From assembly GCF_052324685.1 (NCBI RefSeq), contig NC_135222.1, positions 1,724,203 through 1,788,202 of the forward strand: 64,000 nt of DNA. The letters run 5' to 3'. The position numbers and the translations under genes were made by a program. Below, in pieces: positions 23,880 to 37,536 of the stretch (its first letter is position 1; each line of letters starts with the position of its first letter). The notes under the pieces are model-generated. The model had not been told where the DNA came from. It did not search any database and saw only the letters and a list, made by a program, of their open reading frames with translations. The stretch comes from Brachyhypopomus gauderio (lineage: Eukaryota > Chordata > Actinopteri > Gymnotiformes > Hypopomidae).

Positions 23880-26800
23880 ATGTTTGTGACTGTTGACCGG
23901 ATTGAGGAAGAAACGCTAAGAGATGACCTCAGATATTACTTCATGAGTCCCTGCGAAAAATACAAAGCTCGACGACAAATACCATGGAAGCTAACGGTGC
24001 AGATCTTAAAAATAGTCATGATTACTACACAGGTATGAAGACAATATTTACAATGTATAATTTAAGTACCACCTCAGAGTGCAGCATGTTAACCTACACA
24101 ATAGAAGGTTTTTCCTTTTGAAATGACTAATCACTGTACCACTGTCACTGTATTTGTTTGCAGTCAAATGCAGAATGGTGACCAATGTCTTTTTCTTTTA
24201 AATGTACTTTTCAAGCTAGTGCTCTTTGGGCTTAATAATCAGCTTGTGGTGTCCTACAAAGACGAGAATTTGATAGCCTTCAAGAATTTGTTTCTGAAGG
24301 GCTATAGTGGAGTTGATGACGATGACTACAGTATGGCTGTATTCACCAAAGAGAGTGTCTATGATAACATATTCTATGTTATAGACCAGGTCTGTTTTGT
24401 CTGCTCTTCTTTATTTTCATACACTACAGTTATTTTGTTCCTTTAATGTGTGTATAATGTCAACATCTAAAGACATGGTTATTTGAGATAATAGTCTAAC
24501 ATAATCTAACATCTTATACCAAATTGTTGACCAAAAATGTATATTTCATTTATGTGAATGAATAAATACATCTGGCTTTCAGTATTTTCAGATAGGCCAG
24601 TTATCTGTGGGTCCTATTAGCTATGCTGAAGACGATGGGAAGCCACTTCCACTGGTTATATGTAAAGAATACTACAGACGGGGCAGTGTGGATCCATCAG
24701 AGGAATACTTTGATATAGATGCCCACACTGAAACAGGTCATTCATTTTGAACCGCCACTCATGTCTGTGTTTTGTTGTGTATTTTTTTGATTGTTTTTTT
24801 TTTTGGATTAGGAGGAGTGGATCTCCTTTCTGAGAAAACCCATTTTATGAGGAATTGCTTGCTTAAGACCTGACTAACTGAAACATGCTACATGAGAAAT
24901 TAGTTATTTTAACCAAATATCTTTATATCTCTTTATTCAGTGTGCTTAACTGTGGATCCCAAATTAGCTACAGCATGGAAAACAGACAATGCCTCTTTTT
25001 TTGAACTGGACTTTTATAGGTATGAAAAAGAAACTGTTTTTCTGTGTTTATTATTTTTTAATCTATTAGTTACTTAGATTCTTTGTATTTGTTGTTGAAT
25101 GCAGGCTTATCTCTATAGAAATCTCATTCCAACTTAAAGGAATAAATCTACAAACTGTGCGCTCATTTGAGTTGCCTGATTGTTATACTTTTGCTGTGAC
25201 GGTAAGATATGCTTAACCTAAACATATGGGTTGGTATATTAATAAGTGTGTGGATGTCCATTCACTGAGTGAGTAATAAATCTGTCGTCTGGCTTTTCTT
25301 CAGGTTACGTTTGACAATCAGTGCCACAGTGGAAAAGTGAAAATAATCCTTGATATTGATGCTGTCAGTAGTGCATGCAAGAACTGGAAGATTTCAGGAA
25401 CTGGTATGGGAAGTAATGTTTATTCATTCATTGTGACTCATATTAAGTAATGACTACATTTACATGTAAGGACTTACAAAGAGCTTTGCATCTGTTCACT
25501 GAATTCATCCTGGATAATAGCACAGATAGGCCATAATTCAAGATATCCTTGAACCAGACTACTACTAATATCTAGTATTTAAATTAAACAGACTCACTTA
25601 AACAGGAGTTAAACTTTTACCAAGAAGCACAAATAACCATAGATAGAGATAGATGTACAATTTAAGAACAAGGACAACAAGTGCTATCTGCTGAGTGGTC
25701 ATTTAAGTACTCAACAAACAGATGAGTCTTCAGTCTACATTTGAAGATGGCAAGAGACTCTGCAGTCCAAGCAGCTAATGGAAGATCGTTCCAACATCTT
25801 GGAGCCCGGACAGAGAATGTCTTAAATTTTGTCTTCTGTGAGACTTTGCGTGATATTTCGAGTCGAGCCATGCTTGATATTTGGAGTGCTCGTGGTACGG
25901 ATCGGGCTTTGACCATGGACATCATGTAGGGAGGGGCTTGTCCATTTTTAGCTTTGTAAGCAAGCATCAAGGTTTTATATCTGATGCGTACTGCTCCTGG
26001 AAGCCAGTGAAGAGAGTGTAGTAGAGGAGTCACATGTGAGAACTTGGGGAGATTGAAGACCAGTCGTGCTGCAGCTTTCTGAATTAGTTGTAGAGGTCTG
26101 ATGACCCGTAGAGGAAGACCTGCAAGTAGGGAATTGCAGTAGTCCAGCTTAGAGATTACTAGAGACTGCACAAGCACTTGAGTAGCTTCCTGTGAAAGGA
26201 AGGGTCGTATTCTCCGTATGTTGCAGAGGAGAAATCTGCAGGATCTGGTCAGCTTTGAAATGTGTTGAGAAGGACACCCAGGTTACACCCAGGCTTTGAG
26301 CAGTTTCTGATGGTGTTAACAGGGTGTTCTCAAAGGGAACGGTGAGGTCATATATATATCGAACATTCATTCATTCATATATGAGAAGGCAAATAAAAAC
26401 GTCTTGAATGTCTTTTAAGGATATATAAGTTGCATTCATAGGAGCACACATGTAAACATGCTAGTCAGTAGGCCTACAATTTGCAAACCAAAATGCATTT
26501 GAGTTTGTTTTTCTTTTTTTTTGTGGGTAACTCAACAATTAGTATGAATAACAGCAACTAATGCACTAAAGCATTTCTCTTTTGTAGCTCACAAGAACAC
26601 ACACTACCTGCTGGTCTTTGACGGCTTCGTTATTTTGGTGTGCCTGACCTCCGCAGTGTTATGCATTCGCTCGATTTTCCTTGCAATCCGATTACTTCAG
26701 GTGACCTCCCATTTACGAGGAAGCTGACACAGAGCATGTGTCACAGATGTGTGCAAACTGATGATTCACCCTGTGTGGAGCTTTTAAGTCAACATTAAGT

Positions 26801-29800
26801 TTGCTCCACGTTGTTGATTATATGGTTATGATTCATGTTGCTTCTGTGTTGGTTTAAACTTTGCATGAGACATTTCGTAACACTTTTTTTTCTTCAGAGA
26901 TTCTCCAAGTTCTGTCTCAAAAATTATAACCATAAAGCATGTGAGGATGACCAAAGGGAATTCCTAAATGGCTGGTACATTTTGGTAATTATCAGTGATG
27001 TTATGGCAATCACAGGATCAATATTGAAGATGAAAATACAGGCAAAGGTGAATATGGACATCAAAAATATAACAAGCAATTGATCTCTTGGACTTTTTGC
27101 AGGAAATGTAACTAACTCAGTGATATGCTTACATTTATAACGCTTCATTTAGTAGAGGGGAAAATAGACATTTTGGTTCTCAATACTAAGTTTATACTGT
27201 ATACTCTATATAGTACATCATATTTAAAATGTGTTTTTGCATGTTTTCATTCATTCATTTCATCAGACAATTATAGTTTCTTACATCGTTCTAAAATGTT
27301 ATAATAACATTTCTTATATATGATGACCAAGCATTAGATGTCAAAGGTCTGTTCACCCCATCCTAAGTGTGAAGTTCAGTCATTTCTGCAACAGCCATTG
27401 CAGACAAGCATATAATATCAAGCACGTAGCCATGGAAACTCTAGAATTGAAAGAAGAGCACAAAGTACAGGCATCAGGTTTGAATGCTCTTTCCCATTCT
27501 AGCAATAGGATTCTAGCAACTCCATTTTAATGGCCTATGGTGTCCAAATACTTTTGGTCATATAGAGTATTTAAAGATGTATTAAATAACCATTTAGATT
27601 CAAAGTAAATGCAAGTAGTTAACCTTGTTTAATTGCTATTTCTTACTGTCCGTTGCTCACTGAATTGCTACTTGAACAAAGACAGGATTTATATTATGAC
27701 ATTAGAGGCTAGGTTTATTGATGTCGAGAGTAACTATGTTACCTTCTGGACTTTGGCCTTTTCAAGCACATTTCAAAACGTATTACATTTCAAGACTCTA
27801 TGGACTTTACAGTGGACTTCTGAGTTCCTTTCATTGCCATAGTTCACTGACTGTTTTGTTAACAGCAGTTAGGAAGAAGGGCCTCTTCTCAGTGACAGTT
27901 TAACAATTCACCCTTGTTGCTTTGTTAAAGTTATTCCCTTTCTCTCTCACCAGAGCCTGAACAGCTATGATGTGTGTAGCATCTTTCTGGGAACATCCAC
28001 GCTCATGGTGTGGGCTGGTGTCATTAGATATTTGGGATACTTCCAGAAGTACAACGTGAGTAAGCACACATTAATCACACAGTTTTGCATACACAGCCCT
28101 GTGCTCAAAAACCATCACTGAGGCTAAATGAGACCAGCTTTTTACATATCACTGTTACATAACATGCTTAATCTTAACATGTACCTGAGACACTGTTCAG
28201 TCACATGATTGTTTGTAAGCCTGTAATAAGTTAGGTGCTCTTCCCTCCTGAAGGTCCTTATTCTCACCATGCAAGCTGCCCTGCCCAAAGTGTTGCGCTT
28301 CTGCTGTTGTGCAGGAATGATCTACTTGGGCTACACGTTCTGTGGCTGGATCGTTTTGGGGCCCTACCATGAAAAGGTAAAACATATTGCATGCTGTACC
28401 CTCATCTGACCATAAGATGGCAGTATTTGCTCAAAAGTGAATTTCCCTGCACTTCAAGTGACACAATCGCGACAATGATCTGTTTCTGTGTGGTTTTTAA
28501 AGAACTCTCTTGAGGCTTATTTTTCAGACACATAAAGGACTCGATTATATCCAATTTGTGTTGGCCAGTACACACACACACACACACACACATGTCCACG
28601 TAGATTAAATACTCCGTTTGCGACTTTCACACCTGTCCTTCATCTCCCCGTGGTCCGGTCGGCATTGCTGCATGCCGGCACCAGTTTGAAGGTCTGAGCC
28701 GCGTGGCCGAGTGTCTCTTCTCCCTCGTGAACGGGGACGACATGTTCCCCACGTTCGCTGAGTTCCAGCAGAAGAACACGCTGGTGTGGCTGTATAGTCG
28801 AGTCTACCTCTACACCTTCATATCTCTCTTCATCTACATGGTGCTCAGCCTCTTCATAGCCCTCATCACAGATGCCTACGATACCATCAAGGTAACTTCC
28901 CCAAATTCCACTAATCATAATGTCATTCAGTGTCAGTAGAGGTGCAGGGTGTCCTGTGGGCCAAGTTAATATCAACTTATTTTCAAGAGGTGGCATTCAA
29001 TCCATGAGCTACTGTTAGGTTTCACTTCTCAGTTAAGGGACGAGTTTAACAACAAGTTTGGTGCCTACAAGTGTATTTACCCATGGCCAGCCTAAGCTTA
29101 AATATCTCTTTTTTATTCATTTTATTTCAAAGCATAAGAAATAACACAAAAAATGTTGAGTGTTCAAATGGTGCAAATCCAAGTAGGTACCAACATCAAA
29201 TCTTTTCCTAATTGGGTAACCAAAGAAAGCAAAAAGGTTCATTAGGAACTTACGTAGCTCTGTTGCTTTGGGTAACATGACCCTTAGTGTCAAACCATTT
29301 GTGACTACAAAACCCTTAAACTACATGTGGACTGTAGCTCATAAACAAATGATCACCACTTCGCCTCATCTGGAGGCAAAGCTTTTAGCTGACTCCAGCT
29401 TTTAACTCACGGCTACACGCATATTACTTCTCTCTGTGGGCTAGCGTTACCAGAAGACTGGCTTCCCCGCGACCGAACTGCAGCTGTTCCTGAGGGCGGG
29501 GAAGGACCTTCCCCTCCTGGAGGGGGAGGAGGATGCGGGCGGCGTGGAGAATGGTGACCACGCCAGCATGGTTTCCCCCTCTGTCATGCTGTCCTGCTGC
29601 AGAAGGTACACAATCTCCAGCATCAGACAGCAGGCTCCAGCCTTGCCTCCAGCCCTGAGGTTAGGTCGCTGTGGCATAAGACATGAAACTAGTGGTGGGG
29701 GAAAGAGGAGGACACACCCAGCTATGTGCTGATTACAGAGAAATGTAGGGTTAGTTTAGGGGGCAGAAAAAAAAAACCCTCTAGAAGGCTTTCCCTTGAC

Positions 29801-31444
29801 TGTGAGCTGCTTTTGTGATAAGCAGGCAGAAGCAGAGACAATTCTCCTTGAACAGAACTGAACAGAACAAATGATATGCTGCATCTCATCCTCTGTTGTC
29901 TGCGAGTGTCAGCACATGGTTTAAACATTTAAAGGGTGGAGGATGAAGACTACAGAATTTCATGTCAGTTTGTAGGAAACAGTGGAAATTTCAGTATCAT
30001 GTAGACAGTGAGTTATAGCACATATAAAGATAGTGTTTCTCAGGTGTTTGTTTGTTTTGAGCCCTGCTTCATTACAAAGTGTGCTGTGGCCTACCAGGCC
30101 TGGATTTTAAGAAGATCATTCCCAGGACATTGTCCTGAGGACAACTGAATATTTGTCAGCTCTTCTGTCATTATAGGTCTTTCAAAGATCTACCATAAAT
30201 GTGATCATTAAGAAAGAAATTCATCTTGATACCAAAGCGGCATAACCATAATGATACACTTTCTTGTGAGACTGAAGGACCAAAAGCCTTTTAAGCCTTT
30301 CTCCACAAGTGTAGGTCTGGCAGACCTCCCATAAACGAACAGTGCTCAGTGTTTATTTTGCTGTGTCCTTGTCCAGTTGGCAGCCTTTATCTGTAGGGAG
30401 TGTCAGTGAGATCCCAACCATAATTTGATGTTGTGTATAAGACTTACATAAAAGCCACTTATCCACCAAGAGGCAAAGCTATAAGGATGCTGAGTAGATT
30501 TGTGCTGAGCAAGAAAAATGGTTTTACTCCTAATTTGGGCCATAGACAGATATCATCCATGATTAGATCATTTGCAATGCTTCTGTCTGCTTAAGTGATG
30601 GCTTGTATTTCATTTTAATAATGTGATCATGAGGCTGGATCCCATGTAACTAGATTCAGGAAACCAGAAGATCAGGATCCATTTTTTCGCATTACCATTG
30701 TTCTCTCTTACTGATCAGTCATGTCCAAGGTTATTGTGTAATCTTAACCGTGTTCTTAGTGTATAGCATCGTACTCTCTTCCATGGAGACAAAACAGTCT
30801 GATTTGAACAGTCTGAGTTGAAATGCTGAAAATATTTGTATCTGACACTTATCTATGTTACTAAATTAAAAGATACACAGTTTCAGCTAGACTACTTCAA
30901 TCAATAAAAGCAAGATACTAGGCTGTTGTAGGCTGTTGTTAAAGCCACTATTGGGGGTTGTTAAAGCCAATTTGTTTTACCTGATTTATAGTATGATTCC
31001 ACTGATCTTTTAGCTAGTAGTGCCATTAGCTAATTTAGTATTAGTAAATGGGATTTGAAACGGAAAATTTTTTACAAATATATTAAAATATAGTACACAT
31101 TTTATATACATTAATAGATTTCTATACATTGATATATTTAAATATATCATAAATTGTTATACCTAACCTATAGACTAAAAAAGCAGATCACCTGCACAGT
31201 CAGAGCTTTTTCCAGACCGTGGAGATTTGTTGCTATAAATACTAGGAACACACATGTCTTGTAGTCACTATTTGCGATGTGGCTTGGGACTGAAATTGGT
31301 AAAGGTCGGGCATTACCATAAATGATAACTCTCACCATCTCTACATTTATTCAAGATACAATAAGCCAGTTTAAATTCTCACATGTGTATGTTGTCTATC
31401 TTTGCAGAGTTCTCAAAGACGAGAGTGTTGTTCTCATCAGCTAA
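23880..31444 (+). CDS. mcoln2: Mucolipin-2 (TRPML2) cation channel, spliced gene
   Basis: TRPML2 is a PI(3,5)P2-regulated cation channel of recycling endosomes and lysosomes. Coding exons: 23880-24032, 24216-24389, 24583-24736, 24941-25019, 25105-25201, 25304-25403, 26588-26700, 26898-27047, 27954-28055, 28254-28376, 28685-28891, 29445-29605, 31408-31444. All phases match and give about 549 residues; human MCOLN2 has about 566. The N-terminus [18 protein letters not shown] precedes S1. Exons 2-7 encode the luminal domain. S2-S6 follow, with NGDDMF at about residues 431-436 as the selectivity filter. MLSCCRR in exon 12 is the likely palmitoylated tail. The closer match is to MCOLN2 than MCOLN3 ([35 protein letters not shown]). 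The last exon ([11 protein letters not shown]) resembles the mammalian C-terminus. Exon 12 read-through would end at 29732. Confidence 0.94.
25640..26345 (-). pseudogene. L2-type LINE fragment in mcoln2 intron 6
   Basis: The minus strand encodes SLGVTW, then a frame change, then [36 protein letters not shown] and [10 protein letters not shown], the standard region after the RT catalytic core of fish L2 elements. The 5' part is absent. The insertion lies antisense to mcoln2, between exons 25304-25403 and 26588-26700. Confidence 0.85.
28570..28592. repeat. (CA)n microsatellite
   Basis: About eleven CA units in mcoln2 intron 10. Confidence 0.9.
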
Positions 31445-31660
31445 TCTCAACTACAGATATCAACTTAGGATGAGGAAGAAATCAGAAAGGCTGTGCTCTG
31501 TGTCAGAAAATATGAATGAATTCTCTATGTTTTTTAAACAATATTTTTTGTCATTATTTTCAAACAATATACAAACATGTATTCCACGTGAAGAAGGAAT
31601 ATTGACTTGTATCTAAGGGAAGAGAATAAATGCGAGTAAGCTCAGCTGAAGAGGGCTCCT
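31445..31660 (+). terminator. mcoln2: mcoln2 3' UTR and poly(A) signal
   Basis: The first AATAAA after the stop codon is at 31625-31630, giving a 3' UTR of about 200 bp. Confidence 0.6.
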
Positions 31661-33152
31661 GCATAATTGAGACATATAATTGATGTTTGCTGTCAGGGAG
31701 GAAATGTCTAATGGATCCTAATATGATGTGCAATATTATCCCCTATCACGTGGTTTCAATGAGGTTAGGAAGTGTATTGAATGAAATTACTTATTTGGTG
31801 ACTAAGGTTAACTTTTTGCATTTCCAAATGCATCATTAATGAAAATGATACATGGGGAAAATGCATTGAGGTTGCAATACATTATTAATGATGCATTCGT
31901 GAAATTACCTGAGGAAGTAATGCATAATTAATGCTAAATGTTTTGTTTTGGTATTTTCATCTTTCACCGTTGCATCCACTTGTTTAACGTCAGTTGACAA
32001 CTAAGTATTTTCCAGAGGAAAACTCTTGCTTTAAAGTATCAGAAATGCGCAATTGTCAAGGTATTTCGGTCGTGACATGACACAAAGCCAGCCATCTGAT
32101 GTGCCATCTGGTGTGGCTTGTTGCAGTGGCGGACTGTGTTAAACCTAATAATGACACCTTTCTAAAAGTTAATGAATATGCTTGGGTTTTACTGGAAACA
32201 TAGCCATGATTTAAAAGTTAATGGTAAGCCTTAGCATTTTGAGTTTTTAACAGTTTGGTGTGTGTGTGTTGGGTGTGGGGGGTCCGATGTTTGTTTTTTC
32301 TTTTTACCATAATTTTATCAGCAATTTCTACATATCTAAAATGGTAAATAGACTACAGTAGATTCTTTCTGGAGCGCAAATCAGTAAAGTTTCATTTTCA
32401 TTACACCAAGGGAGGCGCATTCTGCGGTATGTTTCACTTCCATTTGAAAACTACTTTTAGAAGTGAAACTTCTTAAGACCGATTAAAAAAATCTGTATAA
32501 AAGTATGTGGTGTACCACTGTACATATCATATTCCTGATATGATCTCGAGGTTATTCACTTGTAAGCACCCAGTTCAATGTTACGTAAGTATAACATCTT
32601 ACATCTATCTTTAAGCAAAAATAATGACACAATCTACGCAACTTATGTACTGCCTAACGACGCTGAGTCGGTACCTGATCATATTTAATTAAAGTCCTCA
32701 ACGATATTTTAAACATATTTTGATCTGATACTGCAACAGTAATTATGCAATCGAGTGAACTAAAAGACACTACTACATGGTGCATTGTGAAAAGGGTGTA
32801 ATAGCTATCCACACCCATGAAGCTCTTAGAACACACCCTCCAGACCGCCCCAAAGAGTCCCAGCGCTCTCAAAGGAACTCAGCTAGGCGCAGCTTTGTGA
32901 ACTCTTCGGTTTAGTTGCGACCTGGGAAAATACTTAACAATGAAAATCACATGGAATGGCCTACGTCGACACTCATGAACAAATGCCTTAAAACACCTGA
33001 AACAGCTTGAGTTTTTCTCTTGGTAAGTAAACTGGTGCGCTATACATTTTTGCATTGAATGCTTAGTGGAAGATTAGGCAATTTCCTCGGGAACAGACGC
33101 GCGTAGAGCGTTTAAAGATTTTTTTACCACACGTAAATATACTACAGCTTAT
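31661..33152. other. Intergenic region between mcoln2 and lpar3
   Basis: There is no supported coding sequence. The lpar3 promoter and any non-coding 5' exon presumably lie here; a donor-like GTAAGT at 33023 is one possible end of a 5' UTR exon, but I cannot support it further. Confidence 0.4.
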
Positions 33153-33153
33153 A

Positions 33154-33187
<34 letters not shown>
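33153..33187. repeat. (TG)n microsatellite
   Basis: About 17 uninterrupted TG units, 210 bp upstream of the lpar3 start codon. Confidence 0.93.
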
Positions 33188-33190
<3 letters not shown>

Positions 33191-33400
33191 AACTTACTTT
33201 CATCCTCTTTCTGATATCATGCATTAGGGCATACGAAATTCTTATGTCATTGTTTATTCCATACTGTACTTCTGTACATGTTGGTTCTCTTTTAAAGATT
33301 TTGTTGTTTGCTTTCACAACATTAAACCTTCATGTCTTTTTACCCACTGCATATGTACTTAGGCTATTTATTTTTTTAACAGTAGAATATTCTACACAAG

Positions 33401-36400
33401 ATGGAAAATCAAGACGAATGCTTCTATGGCCAGCTTATGGACTTTTTCTACAATAACAGCAAACAAAAAAGTGATGATTGGAATTCCACGCAGCTCATCC
33501 TTGTCCAGTGTGTTGGATCCATCTTCTGCACTTTCATAGTGGTAGCCAATGCTATGATCATCGCAGCAGTCATCACCAACCGGAGGTTTCACTACCCTTT
33601 CTACTATCTCCTGGCCAACCTGGCCGCCTCAGACTTCCTGGCTGGAATTGCATATGTGTATCTCATGTTCAACACAGGTTCGGTGTCAAAAACCCTCTCT
33701 GTGCAGACGTACTTTCTTCGACAGGGCTTGCTGGACACGAGCCTCTCCGCCTCGCTTGCCAATCTGCTGATGATTGCTCTGGAACGCTACATCTCAGTTA
33801 TGAACTGGAAGATTCACAGTAACCTCAATAAATGGAGGGTTACCCTCCTGATCGTGCTGGTGTGGGCTATCTCCATATTCATGGGAGCTGTGCCCAGCCT
33901 GGGCTGGAATTGCATTTGTAGTTTAGAGTCGTGTTCCACACTTGCACCTATCTTCTCCAGGAGCTACCTGATCTTCTGGTCCATTTCGAACCTTGCTATT
34001 TTCCTGATAATGGTGTCCATATACATAAGGATTTATATCTATGTAAAGAAGAAAACAACTGTCTTAAAAGCCCATACAAGTGGATCTCTAAATCACAAGA
34101 GGACACCAATCAAGCTTATTAAAACTGTGATGACCGTGTTGGGTAAGCATCTCTCATAGGAAGACTTCAACAAAAGTTGATCTTCAGTGACTCCGGAGAC
34201 ACAAAGTATTAACATATAAGGATAAAGATATAAGATAAATATATTTAAGTTATCAACTTTGTCAAAGATTTTCTCCTAAAAGTCTTTAGTAGAAATAACA
34301 TCAGACAACAAGGCAACACAATATTAATGAGATAAAGGAATTTATAACTGAGAATTTAGTTTGAGAAACACATTAGTATGGATCCTTTTCTTTTGCAATA
34401 ATGAAATTCTTGACTTCCAATAAAGAAAATCCTCAGTATTGCAGCAGTAGAGCATAGAGCAGCAATCATATTCAATGAAACACAAGAAAATAATATAGAA
34501 CTATTATACAAAACAGTTTAAAAACTGCAAAAAACCCTTCAAAATCCCTTCTAGGTACTGTCCTGGCACAGGGAATTAGAGATATTACACAAATCATATT
34601 ACAGAGATATCCTTTCTGACTTTTTGTTTGACCTCACGTTGACCTCTGTAAAGCAGACACTTACTCCTGCACACATTCCACTGTGAGGTGTCAATCCGAG
34701 AAGAAGTCATGACTCTCCAATTACTCAACTTCATCAGTAACTGCATGTATTGTATAATCTTACTCACATCACACAGTACTGCACAGCTAGGCACATTGTC
34801 CATATATGCTGAACACAGGATTTTTCATTTTCCCATTCTTTCATTACAGAACCAAGTCATGATCTAATTAAATACACGGAAGTCAAGACAATTTGCTAAT
34901 ATGCATAATTTATGTATGTATACTTAATCAACATCATCAGTTTAATTGACAGTCCCTTAGAGCTTGCTAAGAAGCTAAGGCTTCTTATAAGTTGGCAGAA
35001 TTTCTTATCTAACAATGTCAGCACTCTACTACTGGGTTTTGCTTTGGTGAATTAAATGTAGTTTCGTAGGTTACTGCACTGCATGTGTGAATCTTGGGCA
35101 TCAGGGTGTATGTCGTCATGCGGCACTCACCAGACTAGATAAGCAGCTCACAGGATATTTACTTTAAGATTTAACAGGATGTCACATTCATCCCTGCATT
35201 TCAACTGTCTTATCTGCAGATGTTTAGAATTGAGGTTTTTTACTATTTTTTGATTATTCCAGGACCAAAAACAAGCAAAAAAACATTTGGATTTAGAAAG
35301 GGCAGATTCGGCAAAGCTGGTATGCTTTACTTCACATCTGAACTTGCGAAGTGGATTAATCATCTCCTTCCTATCTGATGAGGTCTTTCCCAGACCTGTA
35401 TAATTATCTTGCACTAGAATGGTCTTTGCACTTCCTGAACTGAGCCACCAGTTTGAATCACATGTGGTATCCACAGAAAGAGTTCATAACTTCATATCTG
35501 ATGTGTTTTGATTCAGTGTTCTCCTGTGGGGCCAATTGCTCACACGTGTGATTGCCGTACTTCAGACGTATTGTCTGTTGTCTTTGTGAGGAGATCATTT
35601 GTCTTTATTGTGGAAGATGCCAAGAAAACTTTGTTGAGGTACAGGATAATGTTGATACATGCAGTGAACATGTCATGAGGATACATGTCATCCAGCGAAC
35701 CTACACCAAAGTTCATCGAATAAAGATCAGAAGTTATGACATGTGCGTCAACTAGAGATAAGAGGAGTTGTTTGAATGTTTGTTACATGCTACATTCCAT
35801 TCATGGTGCCTCTCACAAAGGTTACAGTAATCTGTTGTATGTCTAAAATGAGTGAAACTTTTATAGAATGTGCTGTGACAGAAGCTTATGAAGCCACCAG
35901 AAGAATGCAGCCGAAAAGAAACTCTTTAGTCAGTTTTCTTCATTCCTCTTGCTTGCAATGCTCCAGTGATAAACCTTTTCAGTGAGGGCCCATGAGGAAC
36001 GGAGGCTTGCTTCGGCATTACTGATGGAAAAGGCCCTTTATATTTTTAAAGCAGTATTTTTTCAAAGCTAAATGAAATGAATTTATTTTATCAAGATATA
36101 CTGTATATTTACTGTACAGCTATTAAATTATTAAATGTACACATAATCACTAGACTACATTAAGCACATTGTTTTATGGGTGTTTATAAAACCTTACAAT
36201 GACTAATATGAACGAATATGCAAAACGCTTTACACAATAGCAAAAAAGCTAAAAAAAATAAATAAAATAAAAACACACAATAGCCCCATCTACTCTACTT
36301 GTCCTCCAGATATTTTAAAATGAGATGAGAGGGGACGCTTGCATATTTACATAGAGGAACAGACCAGTCACAGAGGAATCCCTATTCCATGGTGTTTTGT

Positions 36401-37536
36401 TGGAAAATGTTTCTGGCTATTTCTGCTGAATGATACAATAACTCACTCATTTATCACTCTTTCAGCAGTACCAGCACCAGTACTTTTAGCTGTTGATTTT
36501 ACATTGTTGTTTTGTCTTGCTATACTGTGCTCAAGAACATTGGTAGTCGACAGGCCCCTACATGTTGCCTGCCTGTCCCTCCTGTTTGTCAGAGCTTGTT
36601 CAGTGGCTGCCTATGAGATTGCATTTCATGCCATGTTTTGCATGTACAGTATGCGCTTGTTCAACCAAAGCAGGGATTTTATTCATTTGTTCATTCCTGC
36701 TGTCTGTGTACATTCCCAATGGCTTACTGAATATACGGGTATGGGTAGCGCACCAGTGATTTAGATTCAGTTTAATGCTACATTTAGTTAAGAAGAACTC
36801 AAATTTAATTTGGAGAAGGAACTGTTAGGAGACAAGTTTGTTCAGAACATCTAGATCTAGATACATTTCCTGGTTAGAATAGCTAGAATAGTTACACTGT
36901 TGCAATTTCAGGTCTTTGTCTGCTTCCACAAAGTGCCATGTGACATATTCTCAGGAATGTTAGGAGTCAGCAGAAGCAGCTCAAAATGTTAGAATTAGAG
37001 TAGATATCTCCCAGGAACCTTGAAGTACACAACCTCCCAGAAACTCTTCTGTTTGTGTGTTTCACTCTTCACTGCTATTTCACATCACTACAATCTCTCT
37101 CTCTCTCTCTCTAAATAAATAAATAAATAAATAATATAAATATAATATATTTATATATAAAATCTCAAACATACACATTTGTGTTTTTATGCCTTTTATA
37201 GGAGTCTTTGTGTTCTGCTGGACACCTGGTCTGGTGCTGCTGCTCATGGATGGATTACAGTGTGAGGCGTGCAATGTGGTGATATTCAAGCGCTGGATCC
37301 TTCTTCTGGCCATTCTCAACTCAGTCATGAATCCCATCATCTACTCCTACAAGGACGAGGAGATGTGGACCACCATCAAGAACCTGCTGCACTGCGTGTA
37401 TACAGGGACTCGCCGGCAGAGATCATCCAGGGCCAATATGCGGGCTACCAGCTCAAGCCCAGAAACTAGTAACAGTCTGCGTCTCCCGGAGGACAAGGCA
37501 ACTACTGTGGACATGCTGAAAACTGAAGGACTCTGA
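33401..37536 (+). CDS. lpar3: Lysophosphatidic acid receptor 3 (GPCR), two coding exons
   Basis: LPAR3 is a plasma-membrane receptor for lysophosphatidic acid that couples mainly to Gq and Gi. Exon 1 is 33401-34142 (donor GTAAGC) and exon 2 is 37202-37536, joined in phase 1 within the Gly codon of TM6, giving 358 residues; human LPAR3 has 353. The intron in TM6 is a known feature of this receptor subfamily. N-glycosylation sequons lie at Asn18 and Asn28. Arg107-Gln108 in YFLRQGLL are the ligand-headgroup residues of TM3. ERY (128-130) replaces DRY, as in other LPA receptors. CWTP (253-256) in TM6 and NPIIY (291-295) in TM7 are present. WNCICSLESC in extracellular loop 2 supplies disulphide cysteines. 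It closely resembles LPAR3 rather than LPAR1 or LPAR2 (GAVPSLGWNC, TGSVSKTLSV). Confidence 0.95.
34143..37201 (+). other. lpar3: lpar3 intron
   Basis: A 3.06-kb phase-1 intron with a GTAAGC donor and TTTTATAG acceptor. No coding sequence is seen within it. A (CT)n run next to an (AAAT)n run occupies 37092-37135 near its 3' end. Confidence 0.85.
37092..37135. repeat. Compound (CT)n-(AAAT)n microsatellite
   Basis: About ten CT units are followed directly by about five AAAT units, 70-110 bp before the lpar3 exon 2 acceptor. Confidence 0.9.

Noticed and set aside
28640..28996. 118-codon minus-strand frame
   Set aside because: It is the antisense of mcoln2 exon 11, which encodes the pore.
33478..33822. 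114-codon frame overlapping lpar3 exon 1
   Set aside because: It is an out-of-frame shadow of the receptor.
36339..36764. 141-codon frame in the lpar3 intron
   Set aside because: No recognisable domain, no splice partner, and its composition resembles intronic sequence.
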